Shown here: piece after piece, positions 50,239-63,154 of the stretch | Position numbering within the stretch: position 1 is the stretch's first letter | How the letters are laid out: every line of letters starts with the position of its first letter | Assembly: GCA_902806085.1 (NCBI GenBank) | Contig: CADCVH010000063.1 | Coordinates: 1-64,000, forward strand | Length of the DNA stretch: 64,000 bases | Direction: 5' to 3' | DNA from: an uncultured Rubrobacteraceae bacterium | GTDB lineage: Bacteria; Actinomycetota; Rubrobacteria; Rubrobacterales; Rubrobacteraceae | The notes under the pieces: model-generated | Told to the model about the DNA's origin: nothing | Databases searched by the model: none | Seen by the model: the letters and a program-made list of their open reading frames with translations, nothing else | Made by a program: the position numbers and the translations under genes

Positions 50239-51579
50239 CTACCTCAACGATTCGAGCGCGTCGAAGTACCCGGGGAAGGTCTTGGTGACGCATCCCGGGT
50301 CCCTGATGGTGACCACGGGGCCCTCCGCGGCCAGGCCGGCGACGGAGAAGGCCATCGCCACGCGGTGGTCGCCGTAGGTCTCTACGACGGCGGGGCGCAA
50401 CGGGCCGGGCAGGATCCTGAGCCCGTCCCGCCCCTCCTCGACCTCGACCCCGAGGCGCCCGAGCTCCGTTGCGGCAGCCGAGATCCTGTCCGTCTCCTGG
50501 TGCCTGGCGTGCCCGACGTTTGTGATGGTCGTCGGCGTGGAGGCGAACGGCGCTATGGCGGCCAGGGTCATCATGGTGTCCGAGAAGGCGTTCATGTCGA
50601 CCTCCACCCCCCGCAACCGCCCCGGCCCCCGCACCTCCACGGCGTCCTCCCAAAGGTCCACCCCGCACCCCATCCTCCCGAGCACCTCCGCGAACCTCAG
50701 GTCCCCCTGCGTGGAGCGCGAACCTAGCCCCGGCACCCGCACGCGTCCCCCGGTCACGGCCGCAAGCGCCATGAAGTACGAAGCGGCGGAGGCGTCAGGC
50801 TCCACCCGAAAATCCCGCGCCCGGTAGCCGCCGGGCTCGACCGCGAGCCTCCCGAGGCCCTCAGGCGCCCCGACCTCGACGCCGAAGTGACGCATGACCT
50901 CTACCGTGATCCCAACGTAAGGCCACCTCTCCCTGCCCCGGACGTCGAGGTTTACCGTTCTCCTCGCGTAGGGGGCGGCCATGAGGAGCCCGCTCACGAA
51001 CTGGCTGCTGCCGGCCCCCTGGACGGGCGTGTCGCCGCCCTCAAGGCCGCCCCCGCGGACGAGGAGGGGGAAGCGTCCGTCCTCGTCCGCGTAGTCCACG
51101 GCGGCGCCGAGGCGGCGCATCGCGACCACGAGGTCCCGGATCGGGCGCTCCCTCATCCTGGGCACGCCGTCTACGGTGTACGGCCCCGGGCCGAGCGCCA
51201 GGGCGGGCGGCAGGAAACGGGCCACGGTGCCCGCGTTGCCGACGAACACCTCCACGTCGCCGTGCGGGATCCCCCCTCCAAGCCCCCCCACGCGGGCCTC
51301 GCCGGCCTCCGCGTCCGCCCGGACGTCGAAGCCAAGCCCCACGAGGGCGTCGAGCAGGTAATAAGGGTCGTCGGAGAAGAGCGGGTTGCGAACGACGGAG
51401 ACGCCGTCGGCCAAGGCCGCGACGAGCAGGGCCCGGTTCGTCACGCTCTTGGAACCGGGGACCCGTACCTCGGCGTCCACGGGGCGGCCGAGGGGCGGGA
51501 TCTCGAGCTCGTCTGGAAAGTCGCCGCGCACGTCTCCGATATCGAAGTCCCGCCCGGGCGTGCCCCGCACCCGGCTCAA
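50239..51579 (-). CDS. aroA: 3-phosphoshikimate 1-carboxyvinyltransferase (EPSP synthase)
   Basis: This 446-residue shikimate pathway enzyme has the N-terminal PEP/S3P site AEVRVPGSKSVTNRALLVAA, then VFVGNAGTVARFLPPAL, GAGSSQFVSGLLMAAPYA, the VEPDASAASYFMALAAVTGG segment and TYGDHRVAMAFSVAGL near the end. The start is probably the TTG at 51579, which overlaps the stop of the pseudouridine synthase gene. A GTG three codons later is also possible. It lies in the series scpA–scpB–rluB–aroA–cmk. Confidence 0.94.
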   Translation of the reverse strand: MSRVRGTPGRDFDIGDVRGDFPDELEIPPLGRPVDAEVRVPGSKSVTNRALLVAALADGVSVVRNPLFSDDPYYLLDALVGLGFDVRADAEAGEARVGGLGGGIPHGDVEVFVGNAGTVARFLPPALALGPGPYTVDGVPRMRERPIRDLVVAMRRLGAAVDYADEDGRFPLLVRGGGLEGGDTPVQGAGSSQFVSGLLMAAPYARRTVNLDVRGRERWPYVGITVEVMRHFGVEVGAPEGLGRLAVEPGGYRARDFRVEPDASAASYFMALAAVTGGRVRVPGLGSRSTQGDLRFAEVLGRMGCGVDLWEDAVEVRGPGRLRGVEVDMNAFSDTMMTLAAIAPFASTPTTITNVGHARHQETDRISAAATELGRLGVEVEEGRDGLRILPGPLRPAVVETYGDHRVAMAFSVAGLAAEGPVVTIRDPGCVTKTFPGYFDALESLR

Positions 51580-52277
51580 CGCAAGGCCCCAAGCTCGGCC
51601 TCGGTGAGCGGCCGGTGCCGGCCCTCCGCGAGGTTGCCGAGCCGGACCGGGCCGACGCGCACCCTCCGGAGGGAGAGTAGGTCCAGCCCAACCGCAACGC
51701 ACGCCCGACGTATTATGCGGTTACGACCCTCGTGGATGGTGAGGTGGAGGGTGGTGTGGCCTCCGGTTTTTTCCGTGCGGGAGAGGGTCGGCGGGGACAT
51801 TTTGCCGTCTTCCAGGGCGGGGCCGGCGGCGAGGGCTTCGAGGGCTTTGGGCGGGGCGGGGTTTTTGAGGATCAGGCGGTACTCCTTTTCGATCTGCGAG
51901 GAGGGGTGGGTGATGCGGTGGGCGAGCGGGCCGTCGTTGGTGAGGATGAGGAGGCCGGTCGTGTCGGCGTCTAGCCGTCCGGCGGGGACGAGGCCGGGGA
52001 CGTCAGGCATCAGGTCGGCGACGGTGGGGCGGTCCTTGTCGGGCTCGTCCTTGAGGGTGGTCAGGTATCCGGCGGGCTTGTTCAGGGCGAGGTAGGCGTG
52101 TTCTGCCGGGAGGGAGATCCTGTGCCCGTCGAGGAGGACGGTCTCGTGGCCAAAGACGGAGGAGCCGAGGGCGGCGGTCTCGCCGTTCACGGTGACGCGG
52201 CCGGCTTCGATCAGGGCCTCGGCCTTGCGCCTGGAGGGGGCCCCGCCGGCGCGGGCGAGAAAGGCCTGCAGGCGCAT
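51576..52277 (-). CDS. RsuA/RluB-family rRNA pseudouridine synthase
   Basis: This 233-residue enzyme has an N-terminal S4 RNA-binding domain (MRLQAFLARAGGAPSRRKAE, then EAGRVTVNGE) and the catalytic domain with YLALNKPAGYLTTLKDE and the nucleophilic Asp in VPAGRLDADTTGLLILTND. The EGRNRIIRRACVAVGL segment is the usual EGRxRQVRRM motif with two isoleucines, encoded across the CGCATAATAC motif. It probably modifies the 23S peptidyl-transferase region, as RluB does. The place between scpB and aroA/cmk is typical of Gram-positive bacteria. Confidence 0.9.
   Translation of the reverse strand: MRLQAFLARAGGAPSRRKAEALIEAGRVTVNGETAALGSSVFGHETVLLDGHRISLPAEHAYLALNKPAGYLTTLKDEPDKDRPTVADLMPDVPGLVPAGRLDADTTGLLILTNDGPLAHRITHPSSQIEKEYRLILKNPAPPKALEALAAGPALEDGKMSPPTLSRTEKTGGHTTLHLTIHEGRNRIIRRACVAVGLDLLSLRRVRVGPVRLGNLAEGRHRPLTEAELGALR
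51710..51719 (-). promoter_or_regulatory. CGCATAATAC motif, site E (in the pseudouridine synthase gene)
   Basis: This exact copy is on the minus strand in the context AACCGCATAATACG and encodes NRIIR. The + strand changes from C-rich and mixed on the left to strongly G-rich on the right. Confidence 0.45.
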
Positions 52278-52278
52278 A

Positions 52279-52947
52279 TCAGGTGGCCCCGGACCCGGGG
52301 GCCTCCACCTGGGGTTCCCCGGTCTGGGAGTCCCCGGTCTGGGAGTCCCCGGTCTGGGAGTCCCCGGTTTGGGGCTCCTCGGCGGAGGTTAGGCGTTCGC
52401 GGACCCGGTCGAGCTCTTCCTGGGAGACGAGCGCGTCGAGCGGGGGGAAGTCCTCGCGGGAGGCCGCGTCGGTGGCGGCGAGGAACTCGTCGGTTACGGC
52501 TAGCAGGGCGGGGGCGCCAGGGGCCTCGCGGTCGGCGCCGATTTCGGCGAGGAGGTTGCGTTCGAGGAGGTTTCGGACGACGGCGTCGGAGTTGACGCCC
52601 CGCACGCGCGAGACGGCGCCGCGGGTCAGGGGGCCGAGGTAGAGGGCGCAGGCGAGCACCTCGTGGGCGGCGCCCGAGAGCGGGGCCGGCCTGGCCTCCT
52701 CGCGGAAGCGCTCCACGGCGGCCGAGCAGGCCGGGTTCGTCGAGAAGAGGTAGCCGCCGGCCGCGGCGCGCAGGACCACGCCGGAGGTCCCGGGGGAGTA
52801 GCGCCCCGCGAGGTTGGCGAGGGCGGCCTCGACCTCGTCCGGGGGGAGGCCCGTCGCGGAGGCGAGGTCGGCGGTAGGGACGGGCCGGGCGCTGACGAGG
52901 AGCACGGCCTCCAAGAGGTGCTCGGGGGCGGGGGCGCGTTCGGTCAT
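52279..52947 (-). CDS. scpB: Segregation and condensation protein B
   Basis: This 222-residue winged-helix kleisin partner of SMC starts LLEAVLLVSARPVPTADLAS and has the tandem WH pattern LAGRYSPGTSGVVLRAAAGG and LYLGPLTRGAVSRVRGVNSD. The C-terminal 25 residues are an added TGDSQ repeat tail encoded by 15-base units. ScpB with ScpA and SMC compacts and segregates the chromosome. The ATG overlaps the scpA stop as ATGA. No smc gene is in the window. Confidence 0.9.
   Translation of the reverse strand: MTERAPAPEHLLEAVLLVSARPVPTADLASATGLPPDEVEAALANLAGRYSPGTSGVVLRAAAGGYLFSTNPACSAAVERFREEARPAPLSGAAHEVLACALYLGPLTRGAVSRVRGVNSDAVVRNLLERNLLAEIGADREAPGAPALLAVTDEFLAATDAASREDFPPLDALVSQEELDRVRERLTSAEEPQTGDSQTGDSQTGDSQTGEPQVEAPGSGAT
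52321..52380 (-). repeat. Three perfect and one degenerate 15-base repeats at the scpB 3' end
   Basis: The + strand unit GGTCTGGGAGTCCCC occurs three times perfectly, then once with changes, and encodes TGDSQ units beyond the conserved ScpB fold. Confidence 0.9.
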
Positions 52948-53681
52948 CGGGGGGACGGTTCCGAGGGTTCCAGGGTGAGGGCGCCGAGCGGTTCCGGTTG
53001 GAGGAGTTTGACGCTGCCCTCCTGGGCCAGGGAGAGGGCGGCGGCGAAGGCCACGGCCGAGCGCAGGCGGTCCATGCCGCGGGTCAGGTCCTCGAAGGAG
53101 ACCGGGCCGCGCAGGAGGCCGGCCCGGATCAGGCCGGCGAGCTCCTGGACGGTCACCGTGATCGGCCCGAGGTGCGCGACGGGCGGCTCGATGAGGCGGG
53201 AGAAGGTGCGCCGGGCGGCGAGCGTGACGCGGTCTTCGGCGACGCGCAGGCGCCCCGGCTTCGGCGGCACCACGTGGGCTGAGGGGTGGTGCCCGGCGGC
53301 GCGGGCGAAGCGGTCGCGCAGGTCCTCGGCGGCCCGCCGGATCTTGAGGTACTGCTGCAGGCGTTCGGCGAGCTCCTCGGGGGTGGCGGCGACGGCGTCC
53401 TCACCGTCGGCCTCCGGATCTGTGGCCGGGGAGAGGGTGCGGCTCTTCAGCAGGATCAGGGCGGCGGCGGACCCGGCAAAGTCCGTGTCGCGGTCCAGGG
53501 CGTTCGGGGCTTCGGGGTCGCGGGAGCCGGCGTAGAGGCCGACGAGCTCGCGCAAGGGGACCTCGAAGATCTCGAGCTCGTCCTTGAGGATCAGGGCCAG
53601 GAGCCACTCGTAGGGGCCTGAGTAGACGTCGAGCTCGACGGTGAAGTCCGCCAGCGAGCGCCCGGTGGCCTCGAAGGTCAC
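52944..53681 (-). CDS. scpA: Segregation and condensation protein A
   Basis: This 245-residue kleisin has the diagnostic N terminus VELDVYSGPYEWLLALILKD followed by ELEIFEVPLRELVGLY. A middle region carries the conserved AAALILLKSRTLSP, and the C-terminal winged helix is VSFEDLTRGMDRLRSAVAFA. The N-terminal helix bundle contacts the SMC neck. Translation starts at GTG 53681, sharing bases with the ald stop (GTGA). The pairing with scpB is the usual one. Confidence 0.92.
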   Translation of the reverse strand: MTFEATGRSLADFTVELDVYSGPYEWLLALILKDELEIFEVPLRELVGLYAGSRDPEAPNALDRDTDFAGSAAALILLKSRTLSPATDPEADGEDAVAATPEELAERLQQYLKIRRAAEDLRDRFARAAGHHPSAHVVPPKPGRLRVAEDRVTLAARRTFSRLIEPPVAHLGPITVTVQELAGLIRAGLLRGPVSFEDLTRGMDRLRSAVAFAAALSLAQEGSVKLLQPEPLGALTLEPSEPSPR

Positions 53682-54826
53682 CGCGCCTCGCTGTGCAGGG
53701 GCAAGACGGAGGAGAGCTGGCTGTGGTCGGCGCCCGTGGCCCGGGCGAGGACGGGGTCGACGACCCTTCCCTCCGCGAGCGCTACCCCGCGCGCGAGCCC
53801 CTCGTCCGCTTTGAGGGCGTCGGCGAGGCCGAGGCCGGCGATCCCACGCACGTAGGGGAGCAGCGCGTTGCTCAGGGCGCGCGAGGCGCTGACGGGGACG
53901 GCGGCGGGCACGTTCTTTACGCAGTAGTGGGTGACGCCACCGTCCACGAAGACGGGGTGTTGCAGGGTCGTTGGGCGGGAGGTCTCGACGCAGCCGCCGT
54001 AGTCCACGTCGACGTCCACGATAACGGACCCGTCCTTCATCCCCTCGACGGTCTCGCGGTCGACGAGGGCCGGCGTGCGGGCGCCGACGACGTGGACGGC
54101 GCCTATCAGGAGGTCGGCCTGGAGCGCGGCGTCCCGGATGCCCATGGTGCTGGCGGCGAGCGTCGTGACGCCGGGGATGCGGGCGAGATCCAAAGTACGC
54201 AAGCGGTTCACGTCGCGGTCGATCACGACGACCTGGGCTCCGAGGCCGCTCGCCATCCTGGCAGCACCCGAGCCGACGATGCCGCACCCGAGCACGACGA
54301 CCCGCCCCGGCCTCACGCCCGCGGCCCCGCCGAGCAGGACGCCCCGCCCGCCGGACTGCCGCAGGAGGTAGTGGGCCCCTATCTGGGGGGTGAGGCGGCC
54401 CGCGATCTCGCTCATCGGCGTCAGGATGGGGAGCCCGCCGGCCGCGCCCCTTACGGTCTCCATGGCGAACGCGATGCAGCGGGCGTCAAGCAGCGCCCGC
54501 ATGAGATCCCGGTTTACGGGCAGGGAGAGGAAGGAGAGAAGGACGAGGCCCTCCCGCAGGCGCGGCCACTCCTCTTCGACCGGCCCGTAGACCTTGACCA
54601 CGAGCTCCGACTCGTCCCACACCCTGCGGGCGTCGTCCACGACGTGGGCGCCGGCCTCGCCGTAGGCCGCGTCCCCGATGCCGGACGCCTCCCCCGCCCC
54701 GGCCTCGACGAGCACGCGGTGCCCCGCCCGGCTGAGCTCGTGCGCCGCGTGCGGGGCGAGCGCCACCCGCGTCTCGCCCGGCGTCCTCTCTTTAGGCACC
54801 CCTATCCTCACGGTCGCACCCCCCAA
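53678..54826 (-). CDS. ald: Alanine dehydrogenase
   Basis: This 382-residue NAD-dependent enzyme interconverts alanine and pyruvate plus ammonia. Substrate residues lie in the N-terminal [20 protein letters not shown] and [12 protein letters not shown]. The central segments are [20 protein letters not shown] and the Rossmann loop [20 protein letters not shown]. The C-terminal [20 protein letters not shown] and [20 protein letters not shown] are diagnostic. The start is ATG 54826 or a GTG at 54811. It is unusual to find ald overlapping scpA, which suggests coupled expression in this lineage. Confidence 0.94.
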   Translation of the reverse strand: MGGATVRIGVPKERTPGETRVALAPHAAHELSRAGHRVLVEAGAGEASGIGDAAYGEAGAHVVDDARRVWDESELVVKVYGPVEEEWPRLREGLVLLSFLSLPVNRDLMRALLDARCIAFAMETVRGAAGGLPILTPMSEIAGRLTPQIGAHYLLRQSGGRGVLLGGAAGVRPGRVVVLGCGIVGSGAARMASGLGAQVVVIDRDVNRLRTLDLARIPGVTTLAASTMGIRDAALQADLLIGAVHVVGARTPALVDRETVEGMKDGSVIVDVDVDYGGCVETSRPTTLQHPVFVDGGVTHYCVKNVPAAVPVSASRALSNALLPYVRGIAGLGLADALKADEGLARGVALAEGRVVDPVLARATGADHSQLSSVLPLHSEAR

Positions 54827-54905
54827 AAGACTGCCGCCGTAAATCCGCCCGTGCCCACGTCTCCAAGACTAACCCGAAGCCGGCCGGCGATCCACGCTAG
54901 CTTTT

Positions 54906-57343
<2,438 letters not shown>

Positions 57344-57345
57344 CT

Positions 57346-58224
57346 ATGCCCCGCGCCGCCGCATCCAAGGGCCCCCTCTTCGTCGTCCTCGCGGCGATCC
57401 TGTGGGGCACGAGCGGCACGGCCCAGGCGTTCGCCCCGGAGGCCGCAGGCCCCCTCTCCGTCGGCGTCGTGAAGATCGGCATCGGCGGGGCGGCGATGCT
57501 CCTGTTCGCGGCGGTGTCCGGAAAGCTGGCGAAGGGGTCGGGCGCGTCCGTGGGGTGGAGGCCCCTTCCCGTGCTCGCCTGCGCGGCGCTGGTCGCCTCC
57601 TACCAGGTGCTCTTTTTTACGGGCATCACGCTTACGGGCGTGGCGCTCGGGACCATCTCGGCCATCGGCAGCCTCCCCGTGTGGGCCGGGATGATAGACC
57701 TCCTGTTCGGCAAGCGGCCCGACGCGCGGTGGCTTTACGCCGCGGCCCTTGCCGTCGTCGGCTCCGCGCTGCTGATCGGCTCGGGTGGCTCGCTCTCCGT
57801 GGACCCCATAGGCGTGATGCTCTGCGTCGCCTCCGGCGGCGGGCTGGTCGCCTTCACCACGATAGCGAAGGGCCTGCTCGAGGAACGCCCGCACGCGGTG
57901 GTGATGGGCGTGACCTTCACCCTGGGGGCCCTGTTCCTCTCGCCGGCCCTGCTGTTCTCGGATCCTTCCTGGGCCCTCTCCCCCCTCGGCCTGGCCGTCG
58001 CCCTAGAACTCGGTCTCGCGGCGACCGCGCTGGCCTACATCCTGTTCGCGAGCGGGCTCTCGAGGGTCTCCGTCTCGACGGCGGCCACGCTCTCCCTCGC
58101 GGAGCCCCTGACGGCAGGGATCCTCGGCGTCCTGCTCCTGGGCGAGCGGCTCTCCCTCGTGGCCGTGGCAGGAATAGCGCTCCTGGTGTCGGGACTGCTG
58201 CTCGCGACCGCGAGACGCGGATAG
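57346..58224 (+). CDS. EamA-family drug/metabolite transporter
   Basis: This 292-residue inner-membrane protein has ten hydrophobic helices in two EamA repeats. The first repeat shows LAAILWGTSGTAQAFAPEAA and LISAIGS-type segments (TISAIGSLPVWAGMIDLLFG). The second shows SVSTAATLSLAEPLTAGILG followed by LLLGERLS, the most recognisable family motif. Such proteins export or import amino acids and other metabolites; the substrate cannot be told. I choose ATG 57346; a TTG at 57304 would add 14 residues. It is convergent with the TetR gene. Confidence 0.87.
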   Translation: MPRAAASKGPLFVVLAAILWGTSGTAQAFAPEAAGPLSVGVVKIGIGGAAMLLFAAVSGKLAKGSGASVGWRPLPVLACAALVASYQVLFFTGITLTGVALGTISAIGSLPVWAGMIDLLFGKRPDARWLYAAALAVVGSALLIGSGGSLSVDPIGVMLCVASGGGLVAFTTIAKGLLEERPHAVVMGVTFTLGALFLSPALLFSDPSWALSPLGLAVALELGLAATALAYILFASGLSRVSVSTAATLSLAEPLTAGILGVLLLGERLSLVAVAGIALLVSGLLLATARRG

Positions 58225-58326
58225 AGTCCGGCAAACCCCAACGACTCGACGGCCCAACCTCCCGGAGAAGGTCTACGAAGAAACGCCGACGCCCCGGTTC
58301 TCTCGCAACGCGCGTCGTTTGCCGAC

Positions 58327-58926
58327 TCACGGCGGGTTGGGGCCGCCCGGGGTCTGGGCCGGCGCGCACAGCCTGCGCGCAGCCTCGACGAGCGAGGCGC
58401 GGTGGGCGGCGAGGCGTTCGGGCGAGTAAGGGTCGGACCCGTCGGCGCAGAGCAGGTCCTCGGGGCTGATGAGCCAGCTAGAGGCCAGCCCCTGCACCAG
58501 CACGAGCAGGTCCGCCGGGGGCAACCCGCTCGCCGTGAGCCCGCCCCCCCCGCCGGCCATCGCCTCGATCTTGTGGGCGTAGACTTCGGCCGCGTCCGGA
58601 CCCTTGGCGGGGCGTTCGAGGTGGCGCCACATGCTCATCCTGAGCGCCTCCGGATGGACGAGCAGGTAGTCGAACATCCTGCCCGCGTAGCCGGGAAGGT
58701 CATCCTCGGTCAGCGGAACCGCCTCGACGAGGTCGCCGATCACCCGGTGCAGGGCGGCGGTGAACAACCCCTCCTTGCTCTCGTAGTACACGTAGATGGA
58801 GCGCTTGTTCGCCTCGGCCGCCTCGGCGATGCGGTCGATGCGGGCCCCGGCCAGCCCGTACGCGGAGAACTCCCCGATCGCGGCGTCCAGTATCCGATTG
58901 CGGGTGGCTGCAGAGTCACGAACCAT
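58327..58926 (-). CDS. TetR-family transcriptional repressor
   Basis: This 199-residue protein has the N-terminal TetR helix-turn-helix (RNRILDAAIGEFSAYGLAGA, then RIDRIAEAAEANKRSIYVYY and SKEGLFTAAL). The helical C-terminal ligand domain has a proline- and glycine-rich stretch near residue 130. It is transcribed divergently from an aldo-keto reductase gene. The intergenic region holds the perfect palindrome TAACCGGTTA overlapping the reductase -35, so the protein most likely represses that gene and itself until an aldehyde or similar ligand binds. Confidence 0.88.
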   Translation of the reverse strand: MVRDSAATRNRILDAAIGEFSAYGLAGARIDRIAEAAEANKRSIYVYYESKEGLFTAALHRVIGDLVEAVPLTEDDLPGYAGRMFDYLLVHPEALRMSMWRHLERPAKGPDAAEVYAHKIEAMAGGGGGLTASGLPPADLLVLVQGLASSWLISPEDLLCADGSDPYSPERLAAHRASLVEAARRLCAPAQTPGGPNPP

Positions 58927-58934
58927 GCCCGTAG

Positions 58935-60029
<1,095 letters not shown>

Positions 60030-60136
60030 TCCACGTCCCCGGTGCGCCTTCCCCGCCTTCTCGGACTAAATCCGCCCACCGAGGAGAAACCCGCGCGTTG
60101 ATAGACTACGAACGGCAACCCGGATCGGAGCAGAAA

Positions 60137-61099
60137 ATGACCATGGGCACGAACCGAGTAACAACGCCCTTCGGCGCGGGGTCCACCGCCCGGGAGGTGT
60201 TGGAGGGGATCGACCTGTCCGGGAAGCGGATGGTCGTCACCGGCGCGTCGTCGGGCATCGGCATCGAGACCGCCAGGGCCCTCGCCGGCGCGGGCGCCGA
60301 GGTGACGCTCGCCGTGCGCAACCCGGGCGCCGGAGAACGCGCCGCGGCCGACATCGCCCGGACGACAGGCAACCCGCGCCTCCGCGCGGCACCCCTGGAT
60401 CTCGCCGACCAATCCTCCGTGGCCGCCTTCGTCGCCTCCTGGGAGGGCCCGCTTCACGTCCTCGTCAACAACGCGGGCGTCATGATGCTGCCCGAGCTCA
60501 CGCGCACCCCCGAAGGGTGGGAGATGCAGTTCGCCACCAACCACATGGGCCACTTCGCCCTCGCAGCGGGCCTGCACGACGCCCTGGCCGCCGCGGGAGC
60601 CGAAGGGGGCGCGCGGGTTGTCTCGGTGAGCTCCAGCGGGCACGGGGCCTCGCCCGTGGTCTTCGACGACATCCACTTCGAGCGGCGCGAGTACGGCCCG
60701 GCGCTCGCCTACGGGCAGTCAAAGACGGCCAACGCGCTCTTCGCCGTGGGGGCGACGCGCCGCTGGGCCTCCGACGGCATCCTCTCAAACTCGCTGATGC
60801 CGGGCGGGATCTGGACCGACCTCCAGCGCCACTGGAGCCCGGAGTACCGCGCCGAGCAGGAAGAGTACGCCCGTCGGGCGGGAATCTTAATGAAGACCCC
60901 TGAGCAGGGCGCTGCGACCTCCGTGCTGCTGGCGGCCTCCCCACTTGTCGAGGGCGTCGGCGGACGCTACTTCGAGGACTGCCAAGAGGCCGAGGTCGTC
61001 CCCGACATCGTCGACGGGGTCCACGGGGTCCGCGATTACGCCCTCGACCCCGCGGCGGCCGAACGTCTCTGGGGCGAGTCCCTGCGCCTCCTGGGATAA
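60137..61099 (+). CDS. Short-chain dehydrogenase, retinol-dehydrogenase-like
   Basis: This 320-residue SDR has an N-terminal extension of about 30 residues, then MVVTGASSGIGIETARALAG for cofactor binding and LHVLVNNAGVMMLPELTRTP. The catalytic Ser and Tyr-x3-Lys are in VVSVSSSGHGASPVVFDDI and LAYGQSKTANALFA. The long form and the NHMGHFALAAGL segment are typical of the retinol dehydrogenase/WWOX-like group. It lies 107 bases after the reductase and could share its transcript and TetR control. The substrate is unknown. Confidence 0.87.
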   Translation: MTMGTNRVTTPFGAGSTAREVLEGIDLSGKRMVVTGASSGIGIETARALAGAGAEVTLAVRNPGAGERAAADIARTTGNPRLRAAPLDLADQSSVAAFVASWEGPLHVLVNNAGVMMLPELTRTPEGWEMQFATNHMGHFALAAGLHDALAAAGAEGGARVVSVSSSGHGASPVVFDDIHFERREYGPALAYGQSKTANALFAVGATRRWASDGILSNSLMPGGIWTDLQRHWSPEYRAEQEEYARRAGILMKTPEQGAATSVLLAASPLVEGVGGRYFEDCQEAEVVPDIVDGVHGVRDYALDPAAAERLWGESLRLLG

Positions 61100-61489
61100 A
61101 GGGCAGCGGCGCGGAAGGCGGCGCCCCTCCGCCCACTTGGCGGCGTGCGCTATCTGAACCCGGCAGGGTCTCGACGGTCTGGCGCGGCTTCGCCCCGGAC
61201 CGGGCCGCAAGAGGAGACCCGGGCCGATCCGCGCAAATCCCTCGGGCATCCCCTCTCCACCGGTCTTCGCCCAGGGCGCGTACGACCGCATCAGCGGCGC
61301 CCCTCCCGGCCCGGTCTGCGTCGCTGTGGACCCCCGCCGCGACGGGCGTTCTTGTCGTGGCGGGCCTCGGCGCGGGCCCCGTAGGCGCGGGCCCCGTAGC
61401 CTCAACTTACGCGGCGGGGCCAGGACCTCCTGGATCACCGCGCCACGTCTTTATTGTATTATGCGGTTACCGTCGGAGGGGTTTGTGCG
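61100..61489. other. 390-base gap without a gene
   Basis: No frame has convincing coding character. A 15-base unit, GGCGCGGGCCCCGTA, is repeated twice in tandem at 61369–61398. The motif CGCATAATAC lies on the minus strand at 61456–61465, downstream of the recN stop. The gap is C-rich on the + strand up to that motif. Confidence 0.5.
61456..61465 (-). promoter_or_regulatory. CGCATAATAC motif, site F (3' of recN)
   Basis: This exact copy is on the minus strand in the context TAACCGCATAATACAATAA and is the only one of the six outside a coding region. The + strand turns from C-rich to G-rich here. Confidence 0.5.
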
Positions 61490-63154
61490 CTACCGGCGGA
61501 CGAGGAGTTCTGAGGCGTGGGCGAGGGAGGCGTCGTCTATGCGGCCCGAGAGCATGCGGGCCATCTCCTTGAGGCGCTCGTCGCCGGTCACGCGGGTTAT
61601 GCGGGTTATGGTTCGTCCGTCCGCTTCTTCTTTGGCCACGACGACGTGGGAGGCGGCTTCGGAGGCTATCTGGGGGAGGTGGGTGATGGTGAGGACCTGG
61701 TTCTTTTCTCCGAGCTCGCGCAGCTTCGCGCCGACGGCGGTGGCGGTCTCGCCGCCGATGCCGGCGTCGACCTCGTCGAAGACGTAGGTCGCGCCCGGTT
61801 CGACGCGTTCCTGGGCGAGACGGATGGCGAGCATGATGCGGGAGAGCTCGCCGCCGGAGGCGTAGCGCCTGACGGGCAGGGCGGGTTCGCCAGGGTTTGG
61901 CCGGATCTCGAACTCCACCCGCTCCCTGCCCGTCGGCCCCGGCTCCGCCGGCACGAGCCCGGCCCGGAACTCGGTCCTGCCGAGGTTGAGCCCCGCGAGG
62001 TTCTCCTGGACCTTCTTCGCGAGGCGCTTGGCGGCCTTCCGTCGGCCTTCTGAGAGGGTTGTCGCCAGTTCTTCAAGCCGCTCTTCTCCGGCGGCGACGC
62101 GGGCTTCGAGGCCAGCCGTCTCCTCGTCGAGGTTCTCCAGGCGGGAGAGCCTGGCGCGGGCGTCGTCAAGGTAACTCTCCACGTCCCCGTATTTGCGCTC
62201 GAGGGCGCGCAGCGCGGCGATGCGGTCCTCGACCGCCTCCAGGCGGGCCGGGTCCGCCTCCAGCTCCTCGACGTAGGAGCGGAGCTCGTAGAGCACGTCT
62301 TCGAGCTCCGCCGAGAGGCCGCCTAGGCGCCCGAGCAGGACCGAGAGGCCCTCGTCGAAGCGGAGGGCGGTCTCGAGCTCGCCCTGAGCCCTGGCGACCG
62401 AGTCGACGGCGCCCCCTCCCTCCTCGGAGGCGAGGGCGGCGGCCGCGGCGGCCGCGGCCTGCTGCAGGTCGGTTACGTTGCGCAGCCGGTCGCGTTCGCG
62501 GGCGAGGTTGTCCGCCTCCTCGGTGCTGTACTCCGCCGCCTCGAGCTCGCCCACCTGGAAGCGCAGGAAGTCCGCCTCGCGCAGGCGGGCCTCCCCGCTC
62601 GCCCGGACGTCGGCCAGCTCGCGGCGGTCCCCCTCGACGGAGCGCCACTGCTCTCGGTGGTCCCGGCGGGCTTTCAGGGCGTCGCCGGCCAGGAAGTCGT
62701 CCAGGATCTCTAGCTGCTCGGCGGGCTCGGTGAGGCGGGCCTGCTCCCGCTGGCTGTGGTAGGAGACGAGGCGCTCGCCCAGGGCGCCGAGCGCCCGGAC
62801 CGGCACGGAGACGCCGCCCACGTAGCAGCGGGAGCGGCCCTCGCCGGTAAGGGTCCGGCGCAGGACCAGGCCGTCTTCGGCGTCCACCTCCTCGGCGAGG
62901 TCCCCAAGGGCGTCGGCGAGCATCCCGGGGCCCGCGTCCTCGGGCAGGAGAAACGTGCCCTCGACGGTCGCCCGGTCTGCGCCGGCGCGGACGGTTTCCG
63001 AGCGGGCGCGGCCGCCGAGGAGGAGTTGGAGGGCGGTCGCCAGGAGGGTCTTGCCCGCGCCCGTCTCGCCGGTTATGGCGTTGAGGCCGGGGGAGAGCTC
63101 GAGGGTGGCCTCTTCGATCAGGGCGACGTTCTCGACGGAGATCTCCAGCAGCAT
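61490..63154 (-). CDS. recN: DNA repair protein RecN
   Basis: This 554-residue SMC-like ATPase helps repair double-strand breaks. The N-terminal half-site has LNAITGETGAGKTLLATALQ, a long coiled coil rich in Glu, Arg and Ala fills residues about 150–370, and the C-terminal half-site has the signature RRYASGGELSRIMLAIRLAQ and Walker B YVFDEVDAGIGGETATAVG. The ATG shares a base with the nadK stop (TAATG). The nadK–recN order is widespread in Gram-positive bacteria. The coding 3' end is G-rich on the + strand. Confidence 0.95.
   Translation of the reverse strand: MLLEISVENVALIEEATLELSPGLNAITGETGAGKTLLATALQLLLGGRARSETVRAGADRATVEGTFLLPEDAGPGMLADALGDLAEEVDAEDGLVLRRTLTGEGRSRCYVGGVSVPVRALGALGERLVSYHSQREQARLTEPAEQLEILDDFLAGDALKARRDHREQWRSVEGDRRELADVRASGEARLREADFLRFQVGELEAAEYSTEEADNLARERDRLRNVTDLQQAAAAAAAALASEEGGGAVDSVARAQGELETALRFDEGLSVLLGRLGGLSAELEDVLYELRSYVEELEADPARLEAVEDRIAALRALERKYGDVESYLDDARARLSRLENLDEETAGLEARVAAGEERLEELATTLSEGRRKAAKRLAKKVQENLAGLNLGRTEFRAGLVPAEPGPTGRERVEFEIRPNPGEPALPVRRYASGGELSRIMLAIRLAQERVEPGATYVFDEVDAGIGGETATAVGAKLRELGEKNQVLTITHLPQIASEAASHVVVAKEEADGRTITRITRVTGDERLKEMARMLSGRIDDASLAHASELLVRR

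Noticed and set aside
22396-51719. CGCATAATAC copies explained only by the peptide NRII
   Set aside because: The miaB copy encodes a different peptide in another frame, the rseP copy encodes FRII, and the 61456 copy is non-coding, so peptide constraint cannot explain all six.
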